A program made the translations under genes and the position numbers. Shown piece by piece: positions 54,581 through 62,437 of a DNA stretch of 64,000 nucleotides (within the stretch, counting starts at the first letter, position 1; each line of letters begins with the position of its first letter). The notes under the pieces are model-generated. The model saw only the letters and a list, made by a program, of their open reading frames with translations, did not search any database and had not been told where the DNA came from. The stretch comes from Aquibium pacificus (GTDB taxonomy: Bacteria > Pseudomonadota > Alphaproteobacteria > Rhizobiales > Rhizobiaceae). The stretch covers positions 992,001-1,056,000 of the forward strand of contig NZ_JBDPGJ010000002.1 in NCBI RefSeq assembly GCF_040839445.1, read 5' to 3'.

Positions 54581-55656
54581 GCGGGCGACGGATGCCTGAT
54601 ACCGACCGCGTCGTCGGCGTCGTCACCGCAGCGCTCGCCGCCTTCCTCCAATTCACCAGCCTCGGCCACGCGGTGTCCGACGAGGCGATCCTTGCGGACA
54701 GGCCGCCGCAACTCCTCTCCGGGTTCGAATTCTTCGCCGATGCGGCCGCGCAGGTGCCGGCCGACGGCGTCATCCCCTACGATCTCAACACACCGCTCTT
54801 CTCCGACCACGCGCGCAAGCATCGCTTCGTCTACGTGCCGTCCGGCAAGGCCGCGACCTACGACCCGACCGAAGCCTTCGCCTTTCCCGTCGGTTCGGCG
54901 CTGGTGAAGACGTTCGCGTTTCCCGCCGCCCTCGATGCGCCGGACGTGGACCTCCGGCTGATCGAGACGCGGGTGCTGTTGCGCCGCGAGGACGGGTGGC
55001 AGGCCTGGGCCTATCTGTGGAACGACGAGCAGACTGATGCGGCGCTCAAGATTGCCGGCGCAAAGGTACCCGTCACGCTCTCCGGCATCGCCGACGGCCC
55101 GGTTTCCTTCACCTATTCGGTGCCGAACAAGAACCAGTGCAAGGGCTGCCATGCTCTGTCTGGCGAGATCGTCCCGCTCGGGCCCAAGGCGCGCAATCTC
55201 AACCGCGACTATGATTATCCAGAGGGAGCGCACAACCAGCTCGCCACCTGGAGCGAATCGGGAGCGCTGTCGGGAGCGCCGGATCCGGGGGATGCCCCGT
55301 CGGTGCCCGATTGGCGCGACGAATCAGCACCGCTGGAAGCCCGCGCCCGCGCCTGGCTGGACGTCAACTGCGCCCATTGCCACCGCCGTGAAGGCCCCGC
55401 CAGCAATTCGGGCCTCTTCCTCACTTTCGACGAAAGTGATCCGGTTGCGCTCGGCATCGGCAAGCGGCCCGTCGCGGCGGGGCGGGGTTCGGGCGACCGC
55501 GCGTTCGACGTGAAGCCGGGCGATCCGGACGGATCGATCCTGATCCACCGCGTCGAAAGCACCGAGCCTGGCGTGATGATGCCGGAACTGGGCCGCGTGC
55601 TCGCCGACCACGATGCGGTGAAACTTTTGCGCGAGTGGATTTCGTCGCTGCGTTAA
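54577..55656 (+). CDS. SO2930-family diheme c-type cytochrome
   Basis: A ~359-residue exported protein with two heme-binding motifs, CKGCH (about residue 188) and CAHCH (about 265), and an N-terminal hydrophobic export segment (VVGVVTAALAAFLQFTSLGHA). The family signature region LLSGFEFFADAAAQVPADGVIPYDLNTPLFSDHARKHRF precedes the hemes. GTG 54577 overlaps the beta-helix stop; ATG 54592 is an alternative. Likely a periplasmic electron-transfer protein acting with its partner. Confidence 0.88.
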   Translation: MSGRRMPDTDRVVGVVTAALAAFLQFTSLGHAVSDEAILADRPPQLLSGFEFFADAAAQVPADGVIPYDLNTPLFSDHARKHRFVYVPSGKAATYDPTEAFAFPVGSALVKTFAFPAALDAPDVDLRLIETRVLLRREDGWQAWAYLWNDEQTDAALKIAGAKVPVTLSGIADGPVSFTYSVPNKNQCKGCHALSGEIVPLGPKARNLNRDYDYPEGAHNQLATWSESGALSGAPDPGDAPSVPDWRDESAPLEARARAWLDVNCAHCHRREGPASNSGLFLTFDESDPVALGIGKRPVAAGRGSGDRAFDVKPGDPDGSILIHRVESTEPGVMMPELGRVLADHDAVKLLREWISSLR

Positions 55657-55797
55657 CCGGCCGTCAATTGGGTCCGGTCTATGCTCGGAAGCTGAATCTT
55701 CGGTTACACAGTCTCACATATTGTGATTCCGCTAGCAAACCGCTCTATGGCACACCGATTCGTGGGGCCGGAAGAAGCGGTGGGGAAACCGACAGGA

Positions 55798-57150
55798 ATG
55801 GCAAAGCAGTATTTCGGTACGGATGGTATCCGGGGACGGGCCAATACCTTTCCGATGACCGCCGAGGTGGCGATGAAGGTCGGCATGGCAGCCGGCCTCT
55901 CCTTCCAGCGCGGCAAGCACCGGCACCGCGTGGTGATCGGCAAGGATACGCGGCTCTCGGGCTACATGATTGAGAACGCCATGGTCGCGGGCTTCTGCGC
56001 CGCCGGCATGGACGTGTTCCTGCTCGGACCGGTGCCGACGCCGGCCGTCGCCATGCTGTCGCGGTCGCTGCGCGCCGACATCGGCGTGATGATCTCGGCT
56101 TCCCATAACGCCTTCTACGACAACGGCATCAAGCTCTTCGGGCCTGACGGCTACAAGCTTTCCGACGAGATCGAAACGCGCATCGAGGGGATGCTCGACA
56201 AGGATCTCGGGGCGGAACTGGCGAGTTCGGAAGGGCTCGGACGCGCCAAGCGCATCGACGGCGTCCACGACCGCTACATCGAGTTCGCCAAGCGCACGCT
56301 GCCGCGTTCCATGTCGCTGGCCGGCATGCGCATCGTCATCGACTGCGCCAACGGTGCCGCCTATAAGGTTGCGCCGGCAGCGCTTTGGGAACTCGGTGCG
56401 GAAGTCTTCGCCATTCACGACGAGCCGAACGGCTTCAACATCAACGACGCGTGTGGATCGACCAGCCCCGCCAGCCTTTGCGAGAAGGTGCGCGAGGTGA
56501 GGGCCGACATCGGGATCGCGCTCGACGGCGACGCGGACCGGATGATCATCGCCGACGAGAACGGCGAGATCGTCGACGGCGACCAGATCATGGCCGTGAT
56601 CGCGGAATCCTGGCACCAGGCGGGCCGGCTCGCCGGCGGCGGCGTGGTCGCAACGGTGATGTCGAACCTCGGTCTGGAGCGCCATCTGGGCGACCTCGGC
56701 CTGACCCTCCAGCGCACGAAGGTCGGCGACCGCTACGTCGTCGAACACATGCGCGCCCACGGCTTCAACGTCGGCGGCGAGCAGTCCGGGCACATCGTGC
56801 TCTCCGATTTCGCCACCACGGGCGACGGGCTTGTCTCGGCCTTGCAGGTGCTCGCCTGCATCAAGCGCTCGAACCGTCCGGCAAGCGAGGTCTGCCGCAA
56901 GTTCGAACCCGTTCCGCAGGTCTTGAAGAACGTGCGCTTCGATGGCGGCCGCCCGCTGGAGAGCGATCCGGTGCGCGCCATGATCGACGAGGCCCGCAGC
57001 CGTCTCGGCAAGCAGGGGCGTCTGGTGATTCGTCCCTCCGGCACCGAGCCGCTGATCCGCGTCATGGCCGAAGGAGACGATCCCGGGCTGGTCGAAAAGG
57101 TGGTCAACGATCTCGTCGGCGTGATCGGAAGCATCAAGACCGCCGCCTGA
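55798..57150 (+). CDS. glmM: Phosphoglucosamine mutase
   Basis: A 450-residue alpha-D-phosphohexomutase converting glucosamine-6-P to glucosamine-1-P for peptidoglycan and LPS. The phosphoserine loop MISASHN has Ser102, the metal loop is DGDADRM, the sugar-binding loop GGEQSGH and the phosphate loop RPSGTEPLIRVMAEG. ACAGGA precedes ATG 55798; a 25-residue extension was rejected. glmM usually follows ftsH in this group, but here the two are 28 kb apart. Confidence 0.97.
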   Translation: MAKQYFGTDGIRGRANTFPMTAEVAMKVGMAAGLSFQRGKHRHRVVIGKDTRLSGYMIENAMVAGFCAAGMDVFLLGPVPTPAVAMLSRSLRADIGVMISASHNAFYDNGIKLFGPDGYKLSDEIETRIEGMLDKDLGAELASSEGLGRAKRIDGVHDRYIEFAKRTLPRSMSLAGMRIVIDCANGAAYKVAPAALWELGAEVFAIHDEPNGFNINDACGSTSPASLCEKVREVRADIGIALDGDADRMIIADENGEIVDGDQIMAVIAESWHQAGRLAGGGVVATVMSNLGLERHLGDLGLTLQRTKVGDRYVVEHMRAHGFNVGGEQSGHIVLSDFATTGDGLVSALQVLACIKRSNRPASEVCRKFEPVPQVLKNVRFDGGRPLESDPVRAMIDEARSRLGKQGRLVIRPSGTEPLIRVMAEGDDPGLVEKVVNDLVGVIGSIKTAA

Positions 57151-57191
57151 GCCTGCCGGAATTCCGTAGACCGAGTCCTGCCGAAACCCTT

Positions 57192-57217
57192 CCTCCGGGG
57201 GAGGCTTTCGTGTTTTT
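57192..57217 (+). terminator. Possible terminator after glmM
   Basis: CCTCC (57192-57196) pairs with GGAGG (57200-57204), followed by CTTTCGTGTTTTT. The stem is short. Confidence 0.4.
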
Positions 57218-57245
57218 GCCGATGCTCAGTGGTAAACGAACACGG

Positions 57246-57260
57246 TTAAGGCCGCTTTAA
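57246..57260. promoter_or_regulatory. Exact CtrA box (TTAA-N7-TTAA) upstream of outer-membrane protein 1
   Basis: TTAA 57246-57249, 7-nt spacer, TTAA 57257-57260 followed by C. It lies about 80 bp before the omp start; another TTAAC half-site is at 57288. Confidence 0.65.
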
Positions 57261-57338
57261 CTTTTCCCTTCCATTATCCTCGCGAGATTAACGGACCCGG
57301 TACGAAATCGTTTCCGGGGAATTGCAAGGATAGTCCTC

Positions 57339-58193
57339 ATGCTGATGTCAGCCAGGCTGATGACCGGCGCGCTGTTCCTCTTGAGCGCGTCCACTCTGCA
57401 CGCAGCGGATCTCTACGAGCCGCCGGTCGTGGAAATCCCGCCGCCGGTGGTCTACGAGCAGGTCGACCATGGTGCATGGTACATCCGTGGCGACATCGAC
57501 TACCACTGGTCCAAGTTCAAGGGCTCGGACTACATCACCTATGGCTGCTGCACGCCGGACCCTGGCACGGGCAGCCTGGATGGTGACCTCGACGGGGCAT
57601 GGTCCTTCGGCGGCGGCGTCGGCTACCAGGCGACACGCTACCTACGCGTCGACACCACGATCGATTACTGGGCCAAGTCGGACTTCGAGGGAACGACTAT
57701 CGGAACCTGCGGCGGCACGACCTGCACGTCGGTCGACCAGACCAGCTATTCCGCGATCCTCCTGATGGCGAATGCCTACGCCGACCTCGGCACTTACTAC
57801 GGCGTCACTCCCTATGTCGGCGCAGGCATCGGCGGCGCGCATCTCAAGTGGGACGACCTGCGCAACACGGTCGGCGGCGGCACCATCACGCACAAGGGCG
57901 CCAAGGACTGGCGCTTCGCCTGGTCGGTCATGGCCGGCGCCTCCTACTGCCTGACCAGCAACCTCCAGGCCGACGTCGGATACCGCTTCACCCACATCGA
58001 AGGTGGCCGGATGTTCGAGGAATTCACGCCCGGCGGTGTCTCGATCGGCGTCGGTCCCGGCTTCGACAGGGGCATAGACGCGCACGAGGTGAAGGCGGGT
58101 CTTCGCTGGACCTTCGGCGGCGGCAATCCGAACTGCGCGGCTCCTCAGCAGGTCGCCTACGAGCCCGAGCCGATCATGCCCGTCTACAAGTAA
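57339..58193 (+). CDS. Omp25/Omp31-like outer-membrane beta-barrel protein
   Basis: A 284-residue exported protein: signal (TGALFLLSASTLHA), mature start ADLYEPPVVEIPPPV, then alternating amphipathic strands with GAWYIRGDIDYHWSKF, AWSFGGGVGYQ, YADLGTYYGVTPYVGAGIGGA, and a C-terminal strand VKAGLRWTFGGG followed by an exposed tail. This is the eight-stranded small-barrel type abundant in Rhizobiales. An ATG at 57345 is also possible. The four internal cysteines (CC, CGGTTC) are unusual for an outer-membrane barrel. Confidence 0.88.
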   Translation: MLMSARLMTGALFLLSASTLHAADLYEPPVVEIPPPVVYEQVDHGAWYIRGDIDYHWSKFKGSDYITYGCCTPDPGTGSLDGDLDGAWSFGGGVGYQATRYLRVDTTIDYWAKSDFEGTTIGTCGGTTCTSVDQTSYSAILLMANAYADLGTYYGVTPYVGAGIGGAHLKWDDLRNTVGGGTITHKGAKDWRFAWSVMAGASYCLTSNLQADVGYRFTHIEGGRMFEEFTPGGVSIGVGPGFDRGIDAHEVKAGLRWTFGGGNPNCAAPQQVAYEPEPIMPVYK

Positions 58194-58218
58194 CTTCCTG
58201 CGACCACCAGGTACTAGG

Positions 58219-58254
58219 AAGGCCGTCCGGTTCGCCGGGCGGCCTTTCGCTTTT
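58219..58254 (+). terminator. Rho-independent terminator
   Basis: A 10-bp stem (58221-58230 with 58235-58244, one G-U pair) with loop TTCG, followed by TTTCGCTTTT. Confidence 0.75.
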
Positions 58255-58308
58255 GCGGGGACGCCGCGCCAAGCAATTGATTTCATTGGCGGCAGGCGAG
58301 GTCCATGC

Positions 58309-58323
58309 TTAACCCGCGTTTAA
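58309..58323. promoter_or_regulatory. Exact CtrA box (TTAA-N7-TTAA) upstream of outer-membrane protein 2
   Basis: TTAA 58309-58312, spacer CCCGCGT, TTAA 58320-58323 followed by CC. Two further TTAAC half-sites follow at 58333 and 58346. The gene starts 76 bp downstream. Confidence 0.65.
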
Positions 58324-58398
58324 CCAATATGGTTAACAATGCCTCTTAACGGTGCACGCGAGTATTGCGCGCCCGGCGGAACAATCCGGAGTGAGGCG

Positions 58399-59154
58399 AT
58401 GAGATTGCTGTCCAGAATAGTGCTTTCGACCGTTGCGCTGGCAGGGTGGCCGGCCGCCCACGCGCTCGGCGCCGACTACGATCCGCCGATCTACGTCGAG
58501 GAAGCCCCGGAAGTCGTACCGGTGGAGGTAGGGTCGGGCTGGTATCTGCGCGGCGATCTCACCTACAACACCGACAATCCCTTCCGGAACCTGGACTACG
58601 GCGGTCCGACGATCGCGAACCCGTCCTGGGACGAATCGCACACCGCCCTCGGCGGCTCGGTCGGCTTCGGCTATCACTGGTCGGACTACTTCCGGACCGA
58701 CGTCAATTTCGGCTTCCTCGCCAAGAACGACCAGAACCTCTCCTTCAGCAATCCGGGCGTCAGCACGACGACCGTGGGCGTCGAGAACCAGGCCTGGACC
58801 GGCATGGCCAACGCCTATGTCGACCTCGGCACCTATGTCGGCCTGACGCCATACATCGGGGCCGGCGTCGGGTTCGTCTACTCCAAGCGCGAGCAGGGGT
58901 ACTATCAGAACTTCGTCGATCCCGCCGTGCTGGACATCGCGCTGACGGACGACAAGAACCAGTTCAGCTTCGCCTATACGCTGAACGCCGGGGCGGCCTA
59001 CCGGCTGACCAACAATCTCTCGCTGGACGTCGGCTACCAGTTCCTGTCGGCACCCGACCTTGAATACTCCGAGATCAGCAACGGTTTGCCGGTCGTCCGT
59101 GAGGGCGTCGACATCCACCAGGTCAAGGTCGGCCTTCGCTACGACCTCTGGTAG
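58399..59154 (+). CDS. Omp25/Omp31-like outer-membrane beta-barrel protein
   Basis: A 251-residue paralogue of the preceding gene: signal (LLSRIVLSTVALAGWPAAHA), mature ADYDPPIYVEEAPEVVPV, then barrel strands GWYLRGDLTYNTD, ALGGSVGFGYHWSDYFRTDV, YVDLGTYVGLTPYIGAGVGF and the terminal VKVGLRYDLW with the aromatic C-terminus used for outer-membrane insertion. CGGAGTGAGGC precedes ATG 58399. Tandem with the previous barrel but separately promoted and terminated. Confidence 0.88.
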   Translation: MRLLSRIVLSTVALAGWPAAHALGADYDPPIYVEEAPEVVPVEVGSGWYLRGDLTYNTDNPFRNLDYGGPTIANPSWDESHTALGGSVGFGYHWSDYFRTDVNFGFLAKNDQNLSFSNPGVSTTTVGVENQAWTGMANAYVDLGTYVGLTPYIGAGVGFVYSKREQGYYQNFVDPAVLDIALTDDKNQFSFAYTLNAGAAYRLTNNLSLDVGYQFLSAPDLEYSEISNGLPVVREGVDIHQVKVGLRYDLW

Positions 59155-59179
59155 GCGCATCCCGCCAGGATTGGAATTT

Positions 59180-59212
59180 CGGCGGCGACCTCGGCCGCCG
59201 TCTTTCGTTTTT
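59180..59212 (+). terminator. Rho-independent terminator
   Basis: CGGCGGC (59180-59186) pairs with GCCGCCG (59194-59200), then TCTTTCGTTTTT. Confidence 0.7.
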
Positions 59213-59264
59213 CCGGCAGCGGAACAACTCCGGCCGTCGTTTCCGCAACGAGAACTTTGCCCTT

Positions 59265-59335
59265 GACGGCGCGGGGGTGAAGGGAATATCGCCGTCCGTG
59301 GGCCACCCCTCCCCAACGAGCGGGCTTACTATCTG
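59265..59335 (+). ncRNA. Candidate serC leader RNA element
   Basis: The 5' region of serC contains CGTGGG (59297-59302) able to pair with CCCAACG (59312-59318), closed by GCC/GGC on the outside, with an exposed CCACCCCT loop. Position and sequence resemble the alphaproteobacterial serC motif found ahead of serC-serA. I recognise it from memory only; boundaries are approximate. Confidence 0.5.
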
Positions 59336-59350
59336 GAAGGATAGACCACG

Positions 59351-60523
59351 ATGACGATTTCCAAGCCCGGACTCCGTCCGGAATCCCCCAATTTCTCCTC
59401 AGGTCCCTGCGCCAAACGTCCCGGCTGGTCGCCCGAGGCGCTGAAGAACGCGCCGCTCGGCCGTTCGCACCGCGCCAAGGTCGGCAAGGCGCGCCTCGAA
59501 CGGGCCATAGATCTCACCCGCGAAATCCTCCAGGTTCCCGCCGGCTACCGCATCGGCATCGTTCCCGCCTCGGATACCGGCGCGGTCGAGATGGCGATGT
59601 GGTCGCTGCTCGGCGAGCGCGGCGTCGACATGGTCGCCTGGGAGAGCTTTGGCGCCGGCTGGGTCACCGACGTGATCAAGCAGCTGAAGCTCAAGGACGC
59701 GCGCACCATCGAGGCGCCCTACGGCAAACTGCCCGACCTCTCGACGGTCGATTTCGACCGCGACGTGGTCTTCACCTGGAACGGCACGACCTCCGGCGTG
59801 CGGGTTCCCAATGCCGACTTCATTCCTGCCGACCGCAAGGGCCTGACGATCTGCGACGCCACCTCGGCGGCCTTCGCGCAACGGCTCGATTTTTCCAAGC
59901 TCGACGTCGTCACCTTCTCCTGGCAGAAGGTTCTCGGCGGCGAAGGCGCGCATGGGATGCTGATCCTCAGCCCCCGCGCGGTCGAACGGCTGGAGACCTA
60001 CAAGCCGGCCTGGCCGCTACCAAAAATCTTCCGCCTCACCTCGGGCGGCAAGCTCATCGAGGGCATCTTCAAGGGCGAGACGATCAACACGCCCTCCATG
60101 CTCTGTGTGGAAGACTACATCGACGCGCTCGAATGGGCGAAGTCGGTCGGCGGGCTCGAAGGGCTGGTCGCCCGCGCCGATGCCAACTTCGGAGTGCTCG
60201 ACCGGTTCGTCGAAGCTTCGTCCTGGCTCGGCCACCTCGCGGTCGATCCCGCGACGCGGTCCAACACCTCGGTCTGTCTGTCGATCGTCGATCCCGACAT
60301 CATGGCGCTCGACATCGAAGCGCAAGCGATCTTCGCCAAGAACCTCTCAGCGACTCTCGAGAAGGAGGGGGCGGCCTACGACATCGGCGCCTATCGCGAC
60401 GCGCCTCCCGGTCTGAGAATCTGGGCCGGCGCGACCGTCGAGACCTCCGACCTTCAGGCGCTGCTCCCCTGGCTCGACTGGGCTTTCGCCACGCAGAAGG
60501 CCGCGCTCAAGGCCGCGGCCTAG
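59351..60523 (+). CDS. serC: Phosphoserine aminotransferase
   Basis: A 390-residue PLP enzyme of the alphaproteobacterial SerC type, making phosphoserine from 3-phosphohydroxypyruvate. FSSGPCAKRPGWSPEAL at the N-terminus, and the PLP lysine K193 in FSWQKVLGGEGAHGML. GGAAGGATAG lies ahead of ATG 59351. serA follows on the same strand after a repeat-filled 211-bp gap. Confidence 0.95.
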   Translation: MTISKPGLRPESPNFSSGPCAKRPGWSPEALKNAPLGRSHRAKVGKARLERAIDLTREILQVPAGYRIGIVPASDTGAVEMAMWSLLGERGVDMVAWESFGAGWVTDVIKQLKLKDARTIEAPYGKLPDLSTVDFDRDVVFTWNGTTSGVRVPNADFIPADRKGLTICDATSAAFAQRLDFSKLDVVTFSWQKVLGGEGAHGMLILSPRAVERLETYKPAWPLPKIFRLTSGGKLIEGIFKGETINTPSMLCVEDYIDALEWAKSVGGLEGLVARADANFGVLDRFVEASSWLGHLAVDPATRSNTSVCLSIVDPDIMALDIEAQAIFAKNLSATLEKEGAAYDIGAYRDAPPGLRIWAGATVETSDLQALLPWLDWAFATQKAALKAAA

Positions 60524-60532
60524 CCAAGATAC

Positions 60533-60586
60533 CACTCATCCGGCCGCTTCGCGGCCACCTTCTCCCACAAGGGGAGAAGGGGCGCC
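60533..60586. repeat. RIME-like intergenic palindrome, copy A
   Basis: It contains CTCATCCGGCCGCTTCGCGG followed by CCACCTTCTCCC, a loop, and GGGGAGAAGG, i.e. a GC-rich palindrome plus a CTTCTCCC/GGGAGAAGG hairpin. This composition is typical of the rhizobial intergenic mosaic elements that occur in many copies per genome. Confidence 0.75.
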
Positions 60587-60646
60587 GGCCTTAATCGTCC
60601 CGCCAGTCGCCGATGCAGGTGATTGGCAGAACCGACGGTGCAGCAC

Positions 60647-60703
60647 CCCCCTTCTCCCCTCGTGGGAGAAGGTGCCTGAGCGAAGCGAAGGCGGATGAGG
60701 GGT
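60647..60703. repeat. RIME-like intergenic palindrome, copy B (inverted)
   Basis: CCTTCTCCC-CTCG-TGGGAGAAGG, then TGAGCGAAGCGAAGGCGGATG and AGGGG: the same element as copy A in reverse orientation and slightly diverged. Between the copies lie about 60 bp with no recognisable signal. Together they place two strong hairpins inside the serC-serA transcript. Confidence 0.75.
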
Positions 60704-60734
60704 GTTTCGCCACGAAACCCAAAGGATCAGACCC

Positions 60735-62333
60735 ATGCCCCGCGTTCTCGTATCCGATGCCCTTTCCACGACCGCCGTGCAGATCTTCAAGGATCGCGGC
60801 GTGGAGGTCGACTACCTGCCGGAGATCGGCAAGGACAAGGACAAGCTCGCCGCCATCATCGGCCAGTATGACGGCCTCGCCATCCGCTCGGCCACCAAGG
60901 TGATGGCCAAGCTGATCGAAGCCGCGACCAATCTCAAGGTGATCGGCCGCGCCGGTATCGGCGTCGACAACGTCGACATCCCCGCTGCCTCGCGCAAGGG
61001 CATCATCGTGATGAACACGCCCTTCGGCAACTCCATCACCACCGCCGAGCACGCGGTGGCGCTAATGTTCGCCGTCGCCCGGCAGATCCCGGAAGCGAAC
61101 GCCTCCACCCACGCCGGCAAGTGGGAAAAGAACAAGTTCATGGGCGTCGAGATCACCGGCAAGACGCTGGGCGTGATCGGCTGCGGCAACATCGGCTCGA
61201 TCGTGGCGACGCGCGCCATCGGGCTCAAGATGCACGTCGTCGGTTTCGATCCGTTCCTGTCGGAGAGCCGCGCGGCCGAACTCGGCATCGAGAAGGTCGA
61301 GCTCGACGAACTCTTCGCCCGCGCCGACTTCATCACGCTGCACACGCCGCTGACCGACAAGACCCGCAACATCGTCAACGCCGCCTCGATCGCGAAGATG
61401 AAGGACGGCGTGCGCATCATCAACTGCGCCCGCGGCGGCCTGATCGTGGAAGCCGACCTCGTCGAGGCGCTGAAGTCCGGTAAGGTCGCGGGCGCCGGCG
61501 TCGACGTGTTCGAGGTCGAGCCGGCGACCGAAAATGCGCTCTTCCATATGCCGAATGTCGTCTGCACGCCGCATCTCGGCGCCTCTACCTCGGAGGCGCA
61601 GGAGAACGTTGCGCTGCAGGTCGCCGAGCAGATGTCGGACTACCTCATCAAGGGCGCGGTCTCCAACGCGATCAACATGCCCTCGATCACTGCCGAGGAA
61701 GCGCCGCGGCTGAAGCCCTTCGTCAAGCTCGCCGAGGTGCTTGGCGCCTTCGTCGGCCAGGTCACCGAGGATCCGATCAAGGAGGTCGAGATCCTGTTCG
61801 ACGGCTCGACTGCCTCGATGAACACGAAGGCGCTGACCAGCGCCACGCTCGCCGGTCTGATCCGACCGCAGGTCTCGGACGTCAACATGGTCTCCGCACC
61901 GATCATGGTGAAGGAGCGCGGCATCATCCTGTCGGAGGTCCGGCGCGACAAGTCGGGCGTGTTCGACGGCTACATCAAGCTGACGGTCAAAACCGAGCAC
62001 ATGACGCGCTCGATCGCCGGCACCTGCTTTTCGGACGGAAAGCCACGCTTCATCCAGATCAAAGGCATCAATCTCGACGCCGAGGTTGGCCAGCACATGC
62101 TCTACACCACCAATGCCGACGTCCCGGGCATCATCGGCCTGCTCGGCACCATCTGCGGTTCGCGCGGCGTCAACATCGCCAACTTCCAGCTCGGCCGCGA
62201 CCGGCCGGGCGGCGACGCCATCGCGCTGCTCTATCTCGACGAGCCCTTCCCGCAGGACGTGCTGGCCGAGCTGCGCGGCAACCCGAAGATCGATTCGGCG
62301 AAACCGCTGCGTTTCGACGTCAACGGGGGCTGA
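60735..62333 (+). CDS. serA: D-3-phosphoglycerate dehydrogenase
   Basis: A 532-residue type I PGDH catalysing the first step of serine synthesis. NAD site GVIGCGNIGSIVATRAIG, catalytic region INCARGGLIVEADL and TPHLGASTSEAQENVA with its His, then the intervening ASB domain and a C-terminal ACT domain (LYTTNADVPGIIGLLGTICG) for serine feedback. ATG 60735 (MPRVLVSD) is the start. Confidence 0.97.
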   Translation: MPRVLVSDALSTTAVQIFKDRGVEVDYLPEIGKDKDKLAAIIGQYDGLAIRSATKVMAKLIEAATNLKVIGRAGIGVDNVDIPAASRKGIIVMNTPFGNSITTAEHAVALMFAVARQIPEANASTHAGKWEKNKFMGVEITGKTLGVIGCGNIGSIVATRAIGLKMHVVGFDPFLSESRAAELGIEKVELDELFARADFITLHTPLTDKTRNIVNAASIAKMKDGVRIINCARGGLIVEADLVEALKSGKVAGAGVDVFEVEPATENALFHMPNVVCTPHLGASTSEAQENVALQVAEQMSDYLIKGAVSNAINMPSITAEEAPRLKPFVKLAEVLGAFVGQVTEDPIKEVEILFDGSTASMNTKALTSATLAGLIRPQVSDVNMVSAPIMVKERGIILSEVRRDKSGVFDGYIKLTVKTEHMTRSIAGTCFSDGKPRFIQIKGINLDAEVGQHMLYTTNADVPGIIGLLGTICGSRGVNIANFQLGRDRPGGDAIALLYLDEPFPQDVLAELRGNPKIDSAKPLRFDVNGG

Positions 62334-62366
62334 ATCCGGGTGGATTCCCCGACTGGCCTGTTAAGG

Positions 62367-62381
62367 TTAGCCGCTCTTTAA
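62367..62381. promoter_or_regulatory. Near-consensus CtrA box upstream of the PAS-domain gene
   Basis: TTAG-N7-TTAA (62367-62370, 62378-62381, followed by C), one base off consensus, 57 bp before the start of the multi-PAS gene. Confidence 0.4.
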
Positions 62382-62437
62382 CGCTTCTGCGGCATCCTTT
62401 CCTATCACAGACCTGTGAAGGGGACGGAGCTGAGCGG

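Noticed and set aside
58320..58349. Further TTAA pairs near the second omp gene read as extra CtrA boxes
   Set aside because: Their spacing is 9 nt, not 7, so they count only as half-sites.
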